In this document: positions 1 to 7,193 of the stretch, in pieces | Numbering within the stretch: the stretch's first letter is position 1 | Layout: each line of letters opens with the position of its first letter | Source of the DNA: JAVXTH01 sp036641395 | Lineage (GTDB): Bacteria; Bacillota_I; Bacilli_A; Erysipelotrichales; Erysipelotrichaceae | Assembly: GCA_036641395.1 (NCBI GenBank) | Contig: JAVWEY010000010.1 | Coordinates: 1 to 40,983 of the forward strand | Length of the DNA: 40,983 bases | Direction: 5' to 3' | Notes under the pieces: model-generated | What the model was told of the DNA's origin: nothing | The model's input: the letters and a program-made list of their open reading frames with translations, nothing else | Database searches by the model: none | Program-made: the position numbers and the translations under genes

Positions 1-287
1 GTTTAGCAAGAGAACTCACTAAAAAACACGAAGAATTTATTCGTGGTACAATTGGGGAAATTATTGAAGTTGCAAGTGATTTAAAAGGTGAAATGGTTTT
101 AGTGATTGAAGGATGTAAGGAAGAAAAAGAAATTGATATGCCAATGCCTTTAATTCATGAAAAAGTTAATTTTTATATAAATGAAGGTTGTTCAACAAAC
201 GAAGCAATTAAACGAGTTGCGAAAGAACAAGGAATGTCTAAGAATGAGATTTATCGAGATTACCATGGACAAAATTCTTTAAATTAG
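1..287 (+). CDS. rsmI: RsmI, 16S rRNA (cytidine-2'-O)-methyltransferase, C-terminal part
   Basis: The open frame enters from the left edge (codons begin at base 3) and ends with TAG at 285-287. The visible residues LARELTKKHEEFIRGTIGEI, followed by GEMVLVIEG, match the end of the SAM-dependent methyltransferase domain of RsmI. This family methylates the ribose of C1402 in 16S rRNA, acting with RsmH on the assembled small subunit. After the catalytic part there is a small helical C-terminal domain (about 45 residues), as in other RsmI proteins, probably for rRNA binding. The N-terminal two thirds lie outside the window. A short hairpin terminator follows directly, so this is the last gene of its transcript. 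Identification rests on the family-typical C-terminal motif. Confidence 0.85.
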   Translation, partial: LARELTKKHEEFIRGTIGEIIEVASDLKGEMVLVIEGCKEEKEIDMPMPLIHEKVNFYINEGCSTNEAIKRVAKEQGMSKNEIYRDYHGQNSLN

Positions 288-308
288 AACTGCTACGGCA
301 GTTTTTTT
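288..308 (+). terminator. Intrinsic terminator after rsmI
   Basis: A 6-bp stem AACTGC/GCAGTT with the tetraloop TACG is followed by seven T. It starts directly after the rsmI stop codon. Confidence 0.85.
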
Positions 309-312
309 CTAT

Positions 313-338
313 AAAAAAATGACAGTAGACTGTCATTT
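313..338 (-). terminator. Intrinsic terminator of the aro operon
   Basis: On the minus strand a 9-bp stem (AAATGACAG/CTGTCATTT, 4-base loop) runs into seven T. Its 5' arm overlaps the stop codon of tyrA. It faces the rsmI terminator, so the two convergent transcripts are well separated. Confidence 0.85.
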
Positions 339-1181
339 ATCAAATAATTTACGACGGATTGTCGATTGAATAAATAATTCTTTTAATCCATCCTCATCCT
401 TTTCAATTAGTTTGTTTTTAAGATTATTTAATTCTCGATCAAAGTCTTCTATTTCACGGATTAAATTATCTTTATTCAAAAAGAATAATTCGGTCCATAG
501 ATTTTCATTAATCTTTGCAATTCTAGTTAAATCACGAAACGAATCACCTGTATATTCTACTAAATGCGTATTATCATTCGTATTCATTAAAGATACTGCG
601 ATAACATGGGTAAGTTGAGAAACAAAGCCGATCATTTCATCATGTTTTTCTGGAGTCAAACTAGTAATATGTTGAAATTCTAATATTTGGCCAAATTCAT
701 GTAGAAAAGAAATGGCTCGTTTTGTATTCTTACTCGTAGGTGTAAGAATAAAGTTAGCAATTTTAAAAATAGCTTCATCGCTAAATTTAACCCCACTGAC
801 TTCTTTACCAGCCATTGGATGAGAACCGATAAATTCAACATCACTACGCAAACTATCTTGTATCTTATCAATTACATTGACTTTCACTCCGCTAACATCA
901 CTTAAAATAATGCCAGGTTTGAAATATTTTTGATAAGTGGCAATCCAATCAATCATAATATTTGGATATAAGCCAAAGATTATAATATCAGCGTTTTGAA
1001 TAAGTTCAATATCAAAGGTTGAACCCTTTTCAATGAAATGATGTTCTAATGCATAATCAATACTTAATTGGTTGGTATCGATGGCACTAACGTGATAGCC
1101 CTTTTTACTTAGACCTAACGCATAACTGCCGCCGATTAATCCTAAGCCAACAATTAGAAACTTCGTTTTTTGATCAATCAC
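333..1181 (-). CDS. tyrA: Prephenate dehydrogenase (tyrosine branch)
   Basis: The predicted 282-residue protein oxidatively decarboxylates prephenate to 4-hydroxyphenylpyruvate with NAD(P), the committed step to tyrosine. The N-terminal Rossmann fold shows the nucleotide-binding motif GLGLIGGS (residues 12-19). The catalytic-domain motif SHPMAGKE lies at 120-127 with the active-site histidine. The helical dimerisation domain follows. There is no chorismate mutase fusion and no C-terminal ACT domain, so feedback inhibition through an ACT domain is not expected. It is the last gene of the aro operon, overlaps the end of aroA by 8 bases, and is followed by a strong terminator. Tyrosine is therefore the dedicated end product of this operon, since no pheA is present here. 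Confidence 0.92.
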   Translation of the reverse strand: MIDQKTKFLIVGLGLIGGSYALGLSKKGYHVSAIDTNQLSIDYALEHHFIEKGSTFDIELIQNADIIIFGLYPNIMIDWIATYQKYFKPGIILSDVSGVKVNVIDKIQDSLRSDVEFIGSHPMAGKEVSGVKFSDEAIFKIANFILTPTSKNTKRAISFLHEFGQILEFQHITSLTPEKHDEMIGFVSQLTHVIAVSLMNTNDNTHLVEYTGDSFRDLTRIAKINENLWTELFFLNKDNLIREIEDFDRELNNLKNKLIEKDEDGLKELFIQSTIRRKLFDK

Positions 1182-2445
1182 TTATAATCTCCACCTTTCC
1201 ACCAATTTTCTTAAAGTCTTCAAAAAAAGTTGGATATGATTTATTAATTGCTTCTACTCCAGTAATCGTACATGGTTGTTTTAATAAGGTACTAGCAATT
1301 ACCAGACTCATTACAATGCGATGATCTTTATGAGAAGAAAAATTTACATCCCCTTGATAGTTTGTATTTCCTTTAATATATATATTACTATCATCACTAT
1401 TGATATCTACCTTAAGTTTATGGAGTTCTTCTTCCATAGCTTGAATGCGATCACTTTCTTTTAAACGTAGGCGTTGTGCATTTTTAATATGCATAGTTCC
1501 ACTACTATACATACCTAAAATAGTAAGAATTGGTCCAATATCAGGACAGTTTTCAAGATCAACTGTTCCATTTATAAATTTAGTAGGATAAATATGATAA
1601 CCATTTTCAATTTCATCGATGTGGACTCCGCCATTTTTAAGAATTGAAAGAATTGCTTTATCACCTTGTAAAGAATTATGATTTACTCCGGTAATCGTTA
1701 AATCATGATTGATTGTTGCTAATACAGCAAAGAAAGCTAATTGAGAATAGTCGCCTTCAACCATAATATCATTCGCATGATACTGTTGTTTACCTGGAAT
1801 ATAAATTGTATATTCATCAATAAACTCTATTCTAATTCCAAACTCTTTCAACATTTGAATTGTTAGTTTCACATAAGAAGAAGATTCAAAGGGAGGAAGA
1901 ATGTGAATATAAGAATCATCACCTAATAAGGGTAGGGTAAATAATAAACCAGAAATAAATTGAGATGAAACATTTCCGTGAAGTTGATAATCTCCACTTT
2001 TAAGTTTCCCGTTAATTATTATTTTATCCTTGTCCTGTAGATATGTTAAACCTTGTTTCTTAAATATTTCTTCATAAACATGTTGAGGCCGATCAAGTAA
2101 ACGACCTTTTCCAGTAAAAGTAACTTTTTGTTGGGTTAAAGAAAAGATAGGAATAAAGAAACGTAAAGTAGAGCCAGATTCATGAGCAAAAATGTCAATT
2201 TCCTTATTCTGTTTCAATTGCTTAATTCCATGAACCACAAGTGAGTGTTCAAAAGATTCAATTTTGGCTCCTAGTTTTTGCATTCCAGAAATAGTAGCGA
2301 TTATATCATCTGAATAATCAATATTATTAATAGTAGAAGTTCCGTTTGCCAAAGCAGCACAAATAATCGCACGATGCGCCATACTTTTTGATGGAGGAAT
2401 ATGAACATTCCCTTTTATTGATGAAGGAGAGAGGATTGCTTTCAT
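1174..2445 (-). CDS. aroA: 3-phosphoshikimate 1-carboxyvinyltransferase (EPSP synthase)
   Basis: This 423-residue enzyme transfers enolpyruvyl from PEP to shikimate-3-phosphate, the sixth step of the shikimate pathway. Visible family motifs are KSMAHRA near residue 20 (substrate-binding Lys-Ser), ESGSTLRFF near 90, and LRLKESDR near 330, with the conserved Arg/Lys/Glu/Asp set. The two-domain inside-out barrel length is normal. Its start codon shares a base with the stop of the upstream DAHP synthase gene (TAATG), and its end overlaps tyrA, so translational coupling is likely. Presence of PEP-binding residues supports an active enzyme; I did not try to assign a class I or II type. Confidence 0.95.
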   Translation of the reverse strand: MKAILSPSSIKGNVHIPPSKSMAHRAIICAALANGTSTINNIDYSDDIIATISGMQKLGAKIESFEHSLVVHGIKQLKQNKEIDIFAHESGSTLRFFIPIFSLTQQKVTFTGKGRLLDRPQHVYEEIFKKQGLTYLQDKDKIIINGKLKSGDYQLHGNVSSQFISGLLFTLPLLGDDSYIHILPPFESSSYVKLTIQMLKEFGIRIEFIDEYTIYIPGKQQYHANDIMVEGDYSQLAFFAVLATINHDLTITGVNHNSLQGDKAILSILKNGGVHIDEIENGYHIYPTKFINGTVDLENCPDIGPILTILGMYSSGTMHIKNAQRLRLKESDRIQAMEEELHKLKVDINSDDSNIYIKGNTNYQGDVNFSSHKDHRIVMSLVIASTLLKQPCTITGVEAINKSYPTFFEDFKKIGGKVEIISD

Positions 2446-3461
2446 TACATATCCCTCCCAATTACCTTAGCGATTGCTTTTCCTTTCGTGATAAGAGTTG
2501 CGAATTTGTCAGGCTTTAAAGATTGAGCTCCGTCACTCCATGCACATTCAGGGCATTCGTGAACTTCAATAATTAATCCGTCTGCACCAGCAGCAATTGC
2601 TGCAAGTGACATGGATTCTACTAACTTGTAATTTCCAGTTGCGTGAGAGGGATCAATAATAATTGGTAAATGAGTTTTTTCTTTAATAATTGGGACAACA
2701 CTTAGATCTAAAGTATTTCTAGTGTATTTTTCAAAGGTACGAATACCTCGCTCGCATAATATAACATTCGGGTTACCACCCGCCATAATATATTCAGCTG
2801 ACATAATCCACTCTTCAATTGTATTTGCCAATCCACGCTTTAATAAGATTGGTTTCTTAGTTTTTCCAACTGCTTTAAGAAGCGAGAAGTTTTGCATATT
2901 ACGTGCACCAATTTGGATTAAATCTACATTTTCTACAAACTCATCAATTTGATCTGAGTCCATTAGTTCAGATACAATCGGAAGTCCGGTTTTATTTCTT
3001 GCATTAACTAAACATTCAATTCCTTCAGTTTCCATACCTTGAAAAGCATATGGTGAAGTTCTAGGTTTATAGGCACCACCTCTTAGCATTACTGCTCCGG
3101 CTGCTTTTACGGCTTGCGCAATATCAAGGGTTGCTTGCTTTCCTTCAACACTACAAGGTCCTCCAATCATAACGATTTTTTGATTACCGCCAACTTTAAT
3201 GCCACCGACATCAACAATGGTATCTTCTGGATGAAAAAGACGATTTGCTTTTTTATAAGGTGCGGCAATTCTTGTGACATTATTTACACAATGAATCGCA
3301 CGGATTCGTTTTTCATCAACTTGTGTAGTATCGCCAATTAAGCCTAAAATATGATAATCGCTACCAACACTATCGTTTACCTGCAAGCCACTTTTTTTAA
3401 AGTCATTAATTAGTTGATTAATTTCTACTTCTGTCGCATTTTTATTTAATGTGATAATCAT
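2445..3461 (-). CDS. aroF: DAHP synthase (type I beta), copy A of a tandem pair
   Basis: This 338-residue protein condenses PEP and erythrose-4-phosphate to DAHP, the entry step of the shikimate pathway. The first 70 or so residues form the ferredoxin-like regulatory domain typical of type I beta enzymes. The barrel follows, with GGPCSVEG (metal and PEP site), RGGAYKPRTSPYAFQG, and the late DPSHATG and EVHECPECAWSDGAQS metal-site segments. It lies 15 bases downstream of a second, clearly related copy. The barrels are nearly collinear and highly similar, while the N-terminal domains and the C-terminal edges differ much more. This suggests the two isozymes respond to different aromatic end products (inference). 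Both copies keep the catalytic residues that I can recognise. Confidence 0.92.
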   Translation of the reverse strand: MIITLNKNATEVEINQLINDFKKSGLQVNDSVGSDYHILGLIGDTTQVDEKRIRAIHCVNNVTRIAAPYKKANRLFHPEDTIVDVGGIKVGGNQKIVMIGGPCSVEGKQATLDIAQAVKAAGAVMLRGGAYKPRTSPYAFQGMETEGIECLVNARNKTGLPIVSELMDSDQIDEFVENVDLIQIGARNMQNFSLLKAVGKTKKPILLKRGLANTIEEWIMSAEYIMAGGNPNVILCERGIRTFEKYTRNTLDLSVVPIIKEKTHLPIIIDPSHATGNYKLVESMSLAAIAAGADGLIIEVHECPECAWSDGAQSLKPDKFATLITKGKAIAKVIGRDM

Positions 3462-3476
3462 TTTATTTTCCTATTG

Positions 3477-4493
3477 TTAGATATCGCGGCCAATTACTTG
3501 GGCGATTTTTCTACCTTTCTCGATAACTGTTTTGAAGTTATCTGGTTTTAAACTCTGCATGCCATCACTCCAAGCACTTTCAGGACAATTATGTACTTCG
3601 ATAATAAGTCCATCAGCACCAGCTGCAATTGCTGCAAGTGACATAGATTCTACTAATTCCCAATCGCCAGTAGCGTGTGAGGGATCAATAATAATTGGTA
3701 AATGACTCTTTTTCTTAATAATTGGGACAACACTTAAATCAAGTGTATTTCTAGTATATTTCTCAAAGGTACGAATACCACGCTCACATAAGATAACTTT
3801 CTCATTACCTCCTGCCATAATATATTCAGCGGACATAAGCCATTCTTCAATTGTATTCGATAATCCTCTTTTTAATAGAATTGGTTTATCAATTTTTCCT
3901 AATGCTTTTAATAAATCAAAGTTTTGCATATTACGAGCTCCGACTTGGATTAAATCAACATTCTTAACAAATTCATCAATCTTGTCAACGCTCATGATTT
4001 CAGAAACAATTGGAAGTTTTGTAATATTTCTTGCTTCTACCATTAAATCAATACCCTTGGTTCCCATTCCTTGAAAGGCATAGGGAGAAGTTCTAGGTTT
4101 ATAAGCACCACCACGAAGCATTACACCGCCTGCTGCTTTCACTTCTTTCGCAATTTCCACAATTTGCTGTTCACCTTCTACACTACAAGGACCGCCAATG
4201 ACAACTATTTTTTCTTTGCCTCCTACTTTTACTCCACCGACATCGATAATTGAATCTTCGGGATGAAACATTCTGTTTACTTTCTTATAAGGGGCAGCAA
4301 CACGAACTACATTTTCTACGTGTTTGTTTGCTTCAATTAATTTTGTATCAATAATAGTTGTATCACCAACAACACCAAAGACATTATAATTATCACCATA
4401 GATAGCAGTAACTGACAAACCTTTGTTTTCAATAGTTTTAATTATTTTTTCAATTTCTTCTTTTGGGGCTTCTTTCTTCATTGTGATAATCAT
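3477..4493 (-). CDS. aroF: DAHP synthase (type I beta), copy B of a tandem pair
   Basis: The second 338-residue DAHP synthase has the same architecture as the following gene: an N-terminal ferredoxin-like regulatory domain (about 1-70) and a TIM barrel with GGPCSVEG, RGGAYKPRTSPYAFQG, LLKRGL and IIDPSHATG. It starts inside the end of aroC (ATGATTATC overlapping by 4 bases), showing tight operon packing. The N-terminal regulatory domain diverges strongly from copy A, whereas long stretches of the barrel are identical, for example CERGIRTFEKYTRNTLDLSV. The pair therefore looks like an old duplication kept for separate allosteric control rather than a recent repeat. Which copy is Tyr-, Phe- or prephenate-sensitive cannot be read from sequence alone. 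Confidence 0.92.
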   Translation of the reverse strand: MIITMKKEAPKEEIEKIIKTIENKGLSVTAIYGDNYNVFGVVGDTTIIDTKLIEANKHVENVVRVAAPYKKVNRMFHPEDSIIDVGGVKVGGKEKIVVIGGPCSVEGEQQIVEIAKEVKAAGGVMLRGGAYKPRTSPYAFQGMGTKGIDLMVEARNITKLPIVSEIMSVDKIDEFVKNVDLIQVGARNMQNFDLLKALGKIDKPILLKRGLSNTIEEWLMSAEYIMAGGNEKVILCERGIRTFEKYTRNTLDLSVVPIIKKKSHLPIIIDPSHATGDWELVESMSLAAIAAGADGLIIEVHNCPESAWSDGMQSLKPDNFKTVIEKGRKIAQVIGRDI

Positions 4494-5605
4494 AATGTTT
4501 CCTCCTTAAAATTTATACTTTCACATGCATTACGTTCCAAAATTAAATCTAATATACCAATCGCAAGCACACTATCAACAACAACTCTTGCTCGATGAAG
4601 GATGGCTGGATCATGTCTTCCGTTTATTTCTAATACTTCGGATTCATGAGTTTTTAAATGGATAGTTTCTTGAGGCTTATAAATTGAAGGTGTCGGTTTT
4701 ACGACAGTTCTTATTATAATTGGCATTCCATTTGAGATACCACCATTGATACCACCATTGTTATTTGTTCTTGTTTTCACTTTGCCATCATAATAGAAAG
4801 GATCATTTACTTCACTTCCATACTTATTTGCGAAATCAAATCCTAATCCAAATTCAACACCTTTAATCGCAGGTATTGAAAATAATAAATGAGATAAAGT
4901 ACTTTCAATGGAATCAAAGAATGGTTCACCGATTCCAGTAGGTAGATTGAGAATAGCAGATTCTAGGATACCGCCGACACTATCATGATTCTTTGCGGCA
5001 TCTTCAATTAAATCAATCATTTCTTTATGATAAGTTTCATTCAGTAAGGCAAAATCTTTTTGATTAACTAATTTAATTTCATTTAGTAATTGTCCTTCAT
5101 CATTTGAAAAATTATCATCTTTAATATCCTTGCATTGTTTTATGTGAGTGCCGATTTCAATTCCCAACGTATTTAAGAGTTGTAAGGCAATGGATCCAGC
5201 TGCTACGATTGGAGCAGTTAGACGTCCACTGAAATGTCCGCCACCTCGATAATCTTGGAATCCATGATATTTTTCATCTGCAGTATAATCAACATGTGCA
5301 GGACGTACTCGATATCTAATTGCTTCATAATCACTACTTTTGGTATTATTATTCTTTATTTGAATCGTTAGTGGAGAACCAGTTGTATGATTATTAAAGT
5401 AACCACTAATAAATTCAACTTTGTCTTCTTCATGACGTTGGGTTGAAATTTTACCTTTAGGTTTACGTTTATCCATTTGCATTTGCATTAATTCTTGATT
5501 GATTTTAATACCAGATGGCAAACCATCAATGACAATTCCAATTGCTTCTCCATGACTTTCACCAAATAAGGTGTAGGTGATATGATGTCCAAATGTATTT
5601 TTCAT
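4490..5605 (-). CDS. aroC: Chorismate synthase
   Basis: This 371-residue flavoenzyme removes phosphate from EPSP to form chorismate, using reduced FMN. It begins with the family signature GHHITYTLFGESHGEAIG (residues 5-22). Later motifs are RVRPAHVDYTADEKY, the GGGHFSGRLTAP region that lines the FMN site, and the C-terminal GRHDPAILHRARVVVDSVLA. The length is standard. It sits 4 bases after aroB and overlaps the first DAHP synthase gene, consistent with one polycistronic message. All parts of the fold are present and no frameshift is seen. Confidence 0.95.
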   Translation of the reverse strand: MKNTFGHHITYTLFGESHGEAIGIVIDGLPSGIKINQELMQMQMDKRKPKGKISTQRHEEDKVEFISGYFNNHTTGSPLTIQIKNNNTKSSDYEAIRYRVRPAHVDYTADEKYHGFQDYRGGGHFSGRLTAPIVAAGSIALQLLNTLGIEIGTHIKQCKDIKDDNFSNDEGQLLNEIKLVNQKDFALLNETYHKEMIDLIEDAAKNHDSVGGILESAILNLPTGIGEPFFDSIESTLSHLLFSIPAIKGVEFGLGFDFANKYGSEVNDPFYYDGKVKTRTNNNGGINGGISNGMPIIIRTVVKPTPSIYKPQETIHLKTHESEVLEINGRHDPAILHRARVVVDSVLAIGILDLILERNACESINFKEETL

Positions 5606-5609
5606 ATGT

Positions 5610-6614
5610 TTATCCTTTCAAATAGGTTTCTAGTTCCTTAAAACTAATTTCCTTAATTTCTGCTTTCCCAATTTCTTTTACAACGACAACACTAATCGTA
5701 TTGCCGTTTGCTTTCTTATCTTTTTTAATTAATTCGAATAATTCATCTTTGTGATAAGGAATATCTTTCTTAATACCTAGTTTATCATAAATAGCTTCAA
5801 CGCGTTTCTTTAGTGATTTATTATCTATAAAATACAACATACCAAGAGCAACGCCTTCTCCATGTAGTAAATCATGAAGTCCATATAAACTTTCAAGGCC
5901 ATGTCCAATCGTATGACCAAAGTTTAATATTTTACGTAAATGTACTTCTTTTTCGTCTTGTTGAACGATATCTCGTTTTACGCATAGGGATAATTCGATG
6001 ATTTTTATAAGGTGTTTATCTATATCTTCTTTTTCAAATAGTTCAAATATTTTAGGATCATAGATTAAACCAGCTTTTAATGCCTCAATTAAACCATTAA
6101 TATAATGACGATGAGGTAAACTTTGTAGAACATTTGGGTCAATGAGTACTAAACTAGGTTGATAGAAACAACCAAGAATATTCTTCATCTGATTTAAATT
6201 AACAGCCACTTTACCACCAATACTAGAATCAATCTGGGATAGGGTTGTTGTAGGAATATTAATAAATTCAATTCCACGCATATAAGTTGCGGCAACAAAT
6301 CCAGATAAATCACCAACAACTCCTCCACCAATTGCTAAAATTAAATCCTTACGAGTAAAGTTATAATTTAATAGTGCTTCACATATTTCTTGATAGGTTG
6401 ATAAGGATTTACTTCCTTCACCTTGTTCCACGATGTAAGTATAACCCTTTGGACACTGGCTTAATGCCAAATCAATATAGGTAGTTGGTACACCACTATC
6501 ACTTATAATCATAACCTTACGATTTAAATTAATATTTTGGTTAAGCGAATTTAAACAACCTTCTTTTAATATAATATCGTAATTTGATGTTTCTAATTCT
6601 ACATGAATTTTCAT
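5610..6614 (-). CDS. aroB: 3-dehydroquinate synthase
   Basis: This 334-residue NAD- and metal-dependent enzyme converts DAHP to 3-dehydroquinate. The N-terminal half shows SDSGVP, the NAD-binding segment GGGVVGDLSGFVAATYMRG (about 98-116) and IPTTTLSQIDSSIGGKVAVN. The C-terminal half carries the metal ligands in NFGHTIGHGLE and HGEGVALGM. It is the first gene of the aro operon. The ribosome binding site AGGAG lies about 8 bases before the ATG, and the leader terminator ends about 20 bases upstream, so control here is exerted on transcription into aroB rather than by hiding its ribosome binding site. The operon lacks aroD, aroE and aroK, which must be elsewhere. Confidence 0.95.
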   Translation of the reverse strand: MKIHVELETSNYDIILKEGCLNSLNQNINLNRKVMIISDSGVPTTYIDLALSQCPKGYTYIVEQGEGSKSLSTYQEICEALLNYNFTRKDLILAIGGGVVGDLSGFVAATYMRGIEFINIPTTTLSQIDSSIGGKVAVNLNQMKNILGCFYQPSLVLIDPNVLQSLPHRHYINGLIEALKAGLIYDPKIFELFEKEDIDKHLIKIIELSLCVKRDIVQQDEKEVHLRKILNFGHTIGHGLESLYGLHDLLHGEGVALGMLYFIDNKSLKKRVEAIYDKLGIKKDIPYHKDELFELIKKDKKANGNTISVVVVKEIGKAEIKEISFKELETYLKG

Positions 6615-6633
6615 TGTTTAAGCTCCTTTCAAT

Positions 6634-6667
6634 AAAAAAAGCACCAACATTTTCTCGTCTGTGCTTT
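6634..6667 (-). terminator. Attenuator terminator in the aro operon leader
   Basis: On the minus strand AAAGCACAGAC pairs with GTTGGTGCTTT (one A-G mismatch, one wobble, 8-base loop) and is followed by a run of T. It sits between the leader promoter and aroB, about 20 bases before the aroB start. It must be bypassed for the operon to be expressed, so it is an attenuator rather than an end-of-gene terminator. Confidence 0.85.
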
Positions 6668-6674
6668 GTATGGG

Positions 6675-6723
6675 CCCGATATAAACAAAAATAACCATAT
6701 AATTCTCAAATGGTTTTATCGGG
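6675..6723 (-). promoter_or_regulatory. Leader hairpin between the leader peptide stop and the attenuator
   Basis: On the minus strand CCCGATAAAAC (6723-6713) pairs with GTTTATATCGGG (6686-6675) with a single bulged A. A nested AACCAT/ATGGTT pairing competes within the loop. The 5' arm starts one base after the stop codon of the leader peptide, so a ribosome ending translation there would cover it. Part of the 3' region (TTTTTGT) can instead pair with ACAAAG at the foot of the terminator. These are mutually exclusive folds, as expected for an attenuator; which one is the antiterminator I could not settle by eye. Confidence 0.65.
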
Positions 6724-6724
6724 A

Positions 6725-6769
6725 CTATCTAAAATAAAAATAATATGAATTACAACTAGTTTTTCGCAA
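6725..6769 (-). CDS. Aromatic leader peptide of the aro operon (14 codons)
   Basis: A short frame starting with TTG encodes MRKTSCNSYYFYFR and ends with TAG. Five of its last six codons are Tyr or Phe (TAT TAT TTT TAT TTT). A GGAG ribosome binding site lies 8 bases before the TTG. The predicted transcription start, near 6785 from the promoter at 6792-6820, leaves a 5' leader of only about 16 bases, as in classical leader-peptide attenuators. A hairpin begins one base after the stop, and an intrinsic terminator follows before aroB. An in-frame GTG three codons upstream overlaps the GGAG and is less likely as start. By analogy with trp, phe and his leaders, slow decoding of Tyr/Phe codons would report shortage of these amino acids. 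The role is inference; the codon content, spacing and terminator are seen. Confidence 0.75.
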   Translation of the reverse strand: MRKTSCNSYYFYFR

Positions 6770-6791
6770 GGTAATCACTCCAATTGCGTAT

Positions 6792-6820
6792 ATCATAAAC
6801 CAATATGAAAGAAAATGCAA
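6792..6820 (-). promoter_or_regulatory. Promoter of the aro operon
   Basis: On the minus strand TTGCAT, a 17-base spacer and TATGAT form a good sigma-A type promoter. The expected start of transcription is near 6785, 16 bases before the leader peptide. Confidence 0.7.
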
Positions 6821-6875
6821 GGTTTTTACTGAAAATTACTTGCAGACTTATAAATGAATTTTACTGATTTAGCAC

Positions 6876-6904
6876 TTGCTATATAAGGATAAGTCTTGTA
6901 AAAT
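6876..6904 (+). promoter_or_regulatory. Promoter of the purine operon
   Basis: TTGCTA, 17 bases, TAAAAT, placed about 20 bases before the purine riboswitch aptamer. It is divergent from the aro promoter. Confidence 0.6.
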
Positions 6905-6922
6905 AAAAGTGTAATTAATTTT

Positions 6923-6991
6923 ACTTGTATATAGGTCAAAATATGGTTGACACGTTTCTACCCGCTTACCGTAAATAGGTGGACTACAGGT
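6923..6991 (+). promoter_or_regulatory. Purine riboswitch aptamer, guanine/hypoxanthine type
   Basis: The three-way junction is complete. P1 is ACTTGT/ACAGGT. P2 is GTCAA/TTGAC with the loop AATATGG. The conserved joining segment TTTCTACC is present. P3 is CGCTTA/TAGGTG with the loop CCGTAAA. The final junction is GACTAC. The base that sets ligand specificity (C74 of the xpt aptamer) is C here, at 6984; adenine aptamers have T. Guanine or hypoxanthine is therefore the expected ligand. Binding stabilises P1 and should favour the downstream terminator, turning off the purine operon. Confidence 0.93.
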
Positions 6992-7017
6992 TAATTTTTA
7001 TTGTTTTCACTATGATG

Positions 7018-7060
7018 AAAGCGTAAAAGTTTGCTTGTCGCATTCATTTGCGCTTTTTTT
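7018..7060 (+). terminator. Riboswitch expression-platform terminator
   Basis: AAAGCGTAAA pairs with TTTGCGCTTT over 10 bp with one wobble, around a 19-base loop, and runs into seven T. It lies 26 bases after the aptamer and before any gene, so it is the regulated terminator. Confidence 0.88.
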
Positions 7061-7081
7061 ATTTTTATGGGAGGCATTAGA

Positions 7082-7147
7082 ATGTTAAATTATCGAGGTT
7101 ACATTGCGAATCAATTAAAATCAAATCATTTTTTTGCTACATATTGA
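7082..7147 (+). CDS. Short leader reading frame before purE (21 codons)
   Basis: An ATG preceded by a good ribosome binding site (GGGAGG, 6 bases spacing) opens a 21-residue frame that starts MLNYRGYIANQL and ends HFFATY. I do not recognise the peptide. It lies between the riboswitch terminator and purE. Its TGA stop (7145-7147) falls on the 5' arm of a second terminator-like hairpin at 7139-7174. A ribosome finishing this frame would cover that arm and prevent the hairpin. It may therefore be a leader peptide that couples translation to readthrough into purE, or simply a microprotein. Codons show no strong bias to one amino acid (three Tyr, three Asn, two Phe). Function is inferred from position only. 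Confidence 0.5.
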   Translation: MLNYRGYIANQLKSNHFFATY

Positions 7148-7174
7148 GAAGAATCTATCACAATATGTTTTTTT
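7139..7174 (+). terminator. Second terminator-like hairpin in the purE leader
   Basis: ACATATTG pairs perfectly with CAATATGT around a 14-base loop and is followed by a run of seven T. The stem is AT-rich, so it may be weak. The 5' arm contains the stop codon of the short frame just upstream, which is what makes a translation-coupled attenuator conceivable. Confidence 0.5.
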
Positions 7175-7193
7175 AATTAAGGAGGATAATCGA

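Noticed and set aside
2445..4493. Tandem DAHP synthase genes as an assembly duplication
   Set aside because: The two copies differ throughout in nucleotide and protein sequence, most in the N-terminal domain, so it is a true old duplication.
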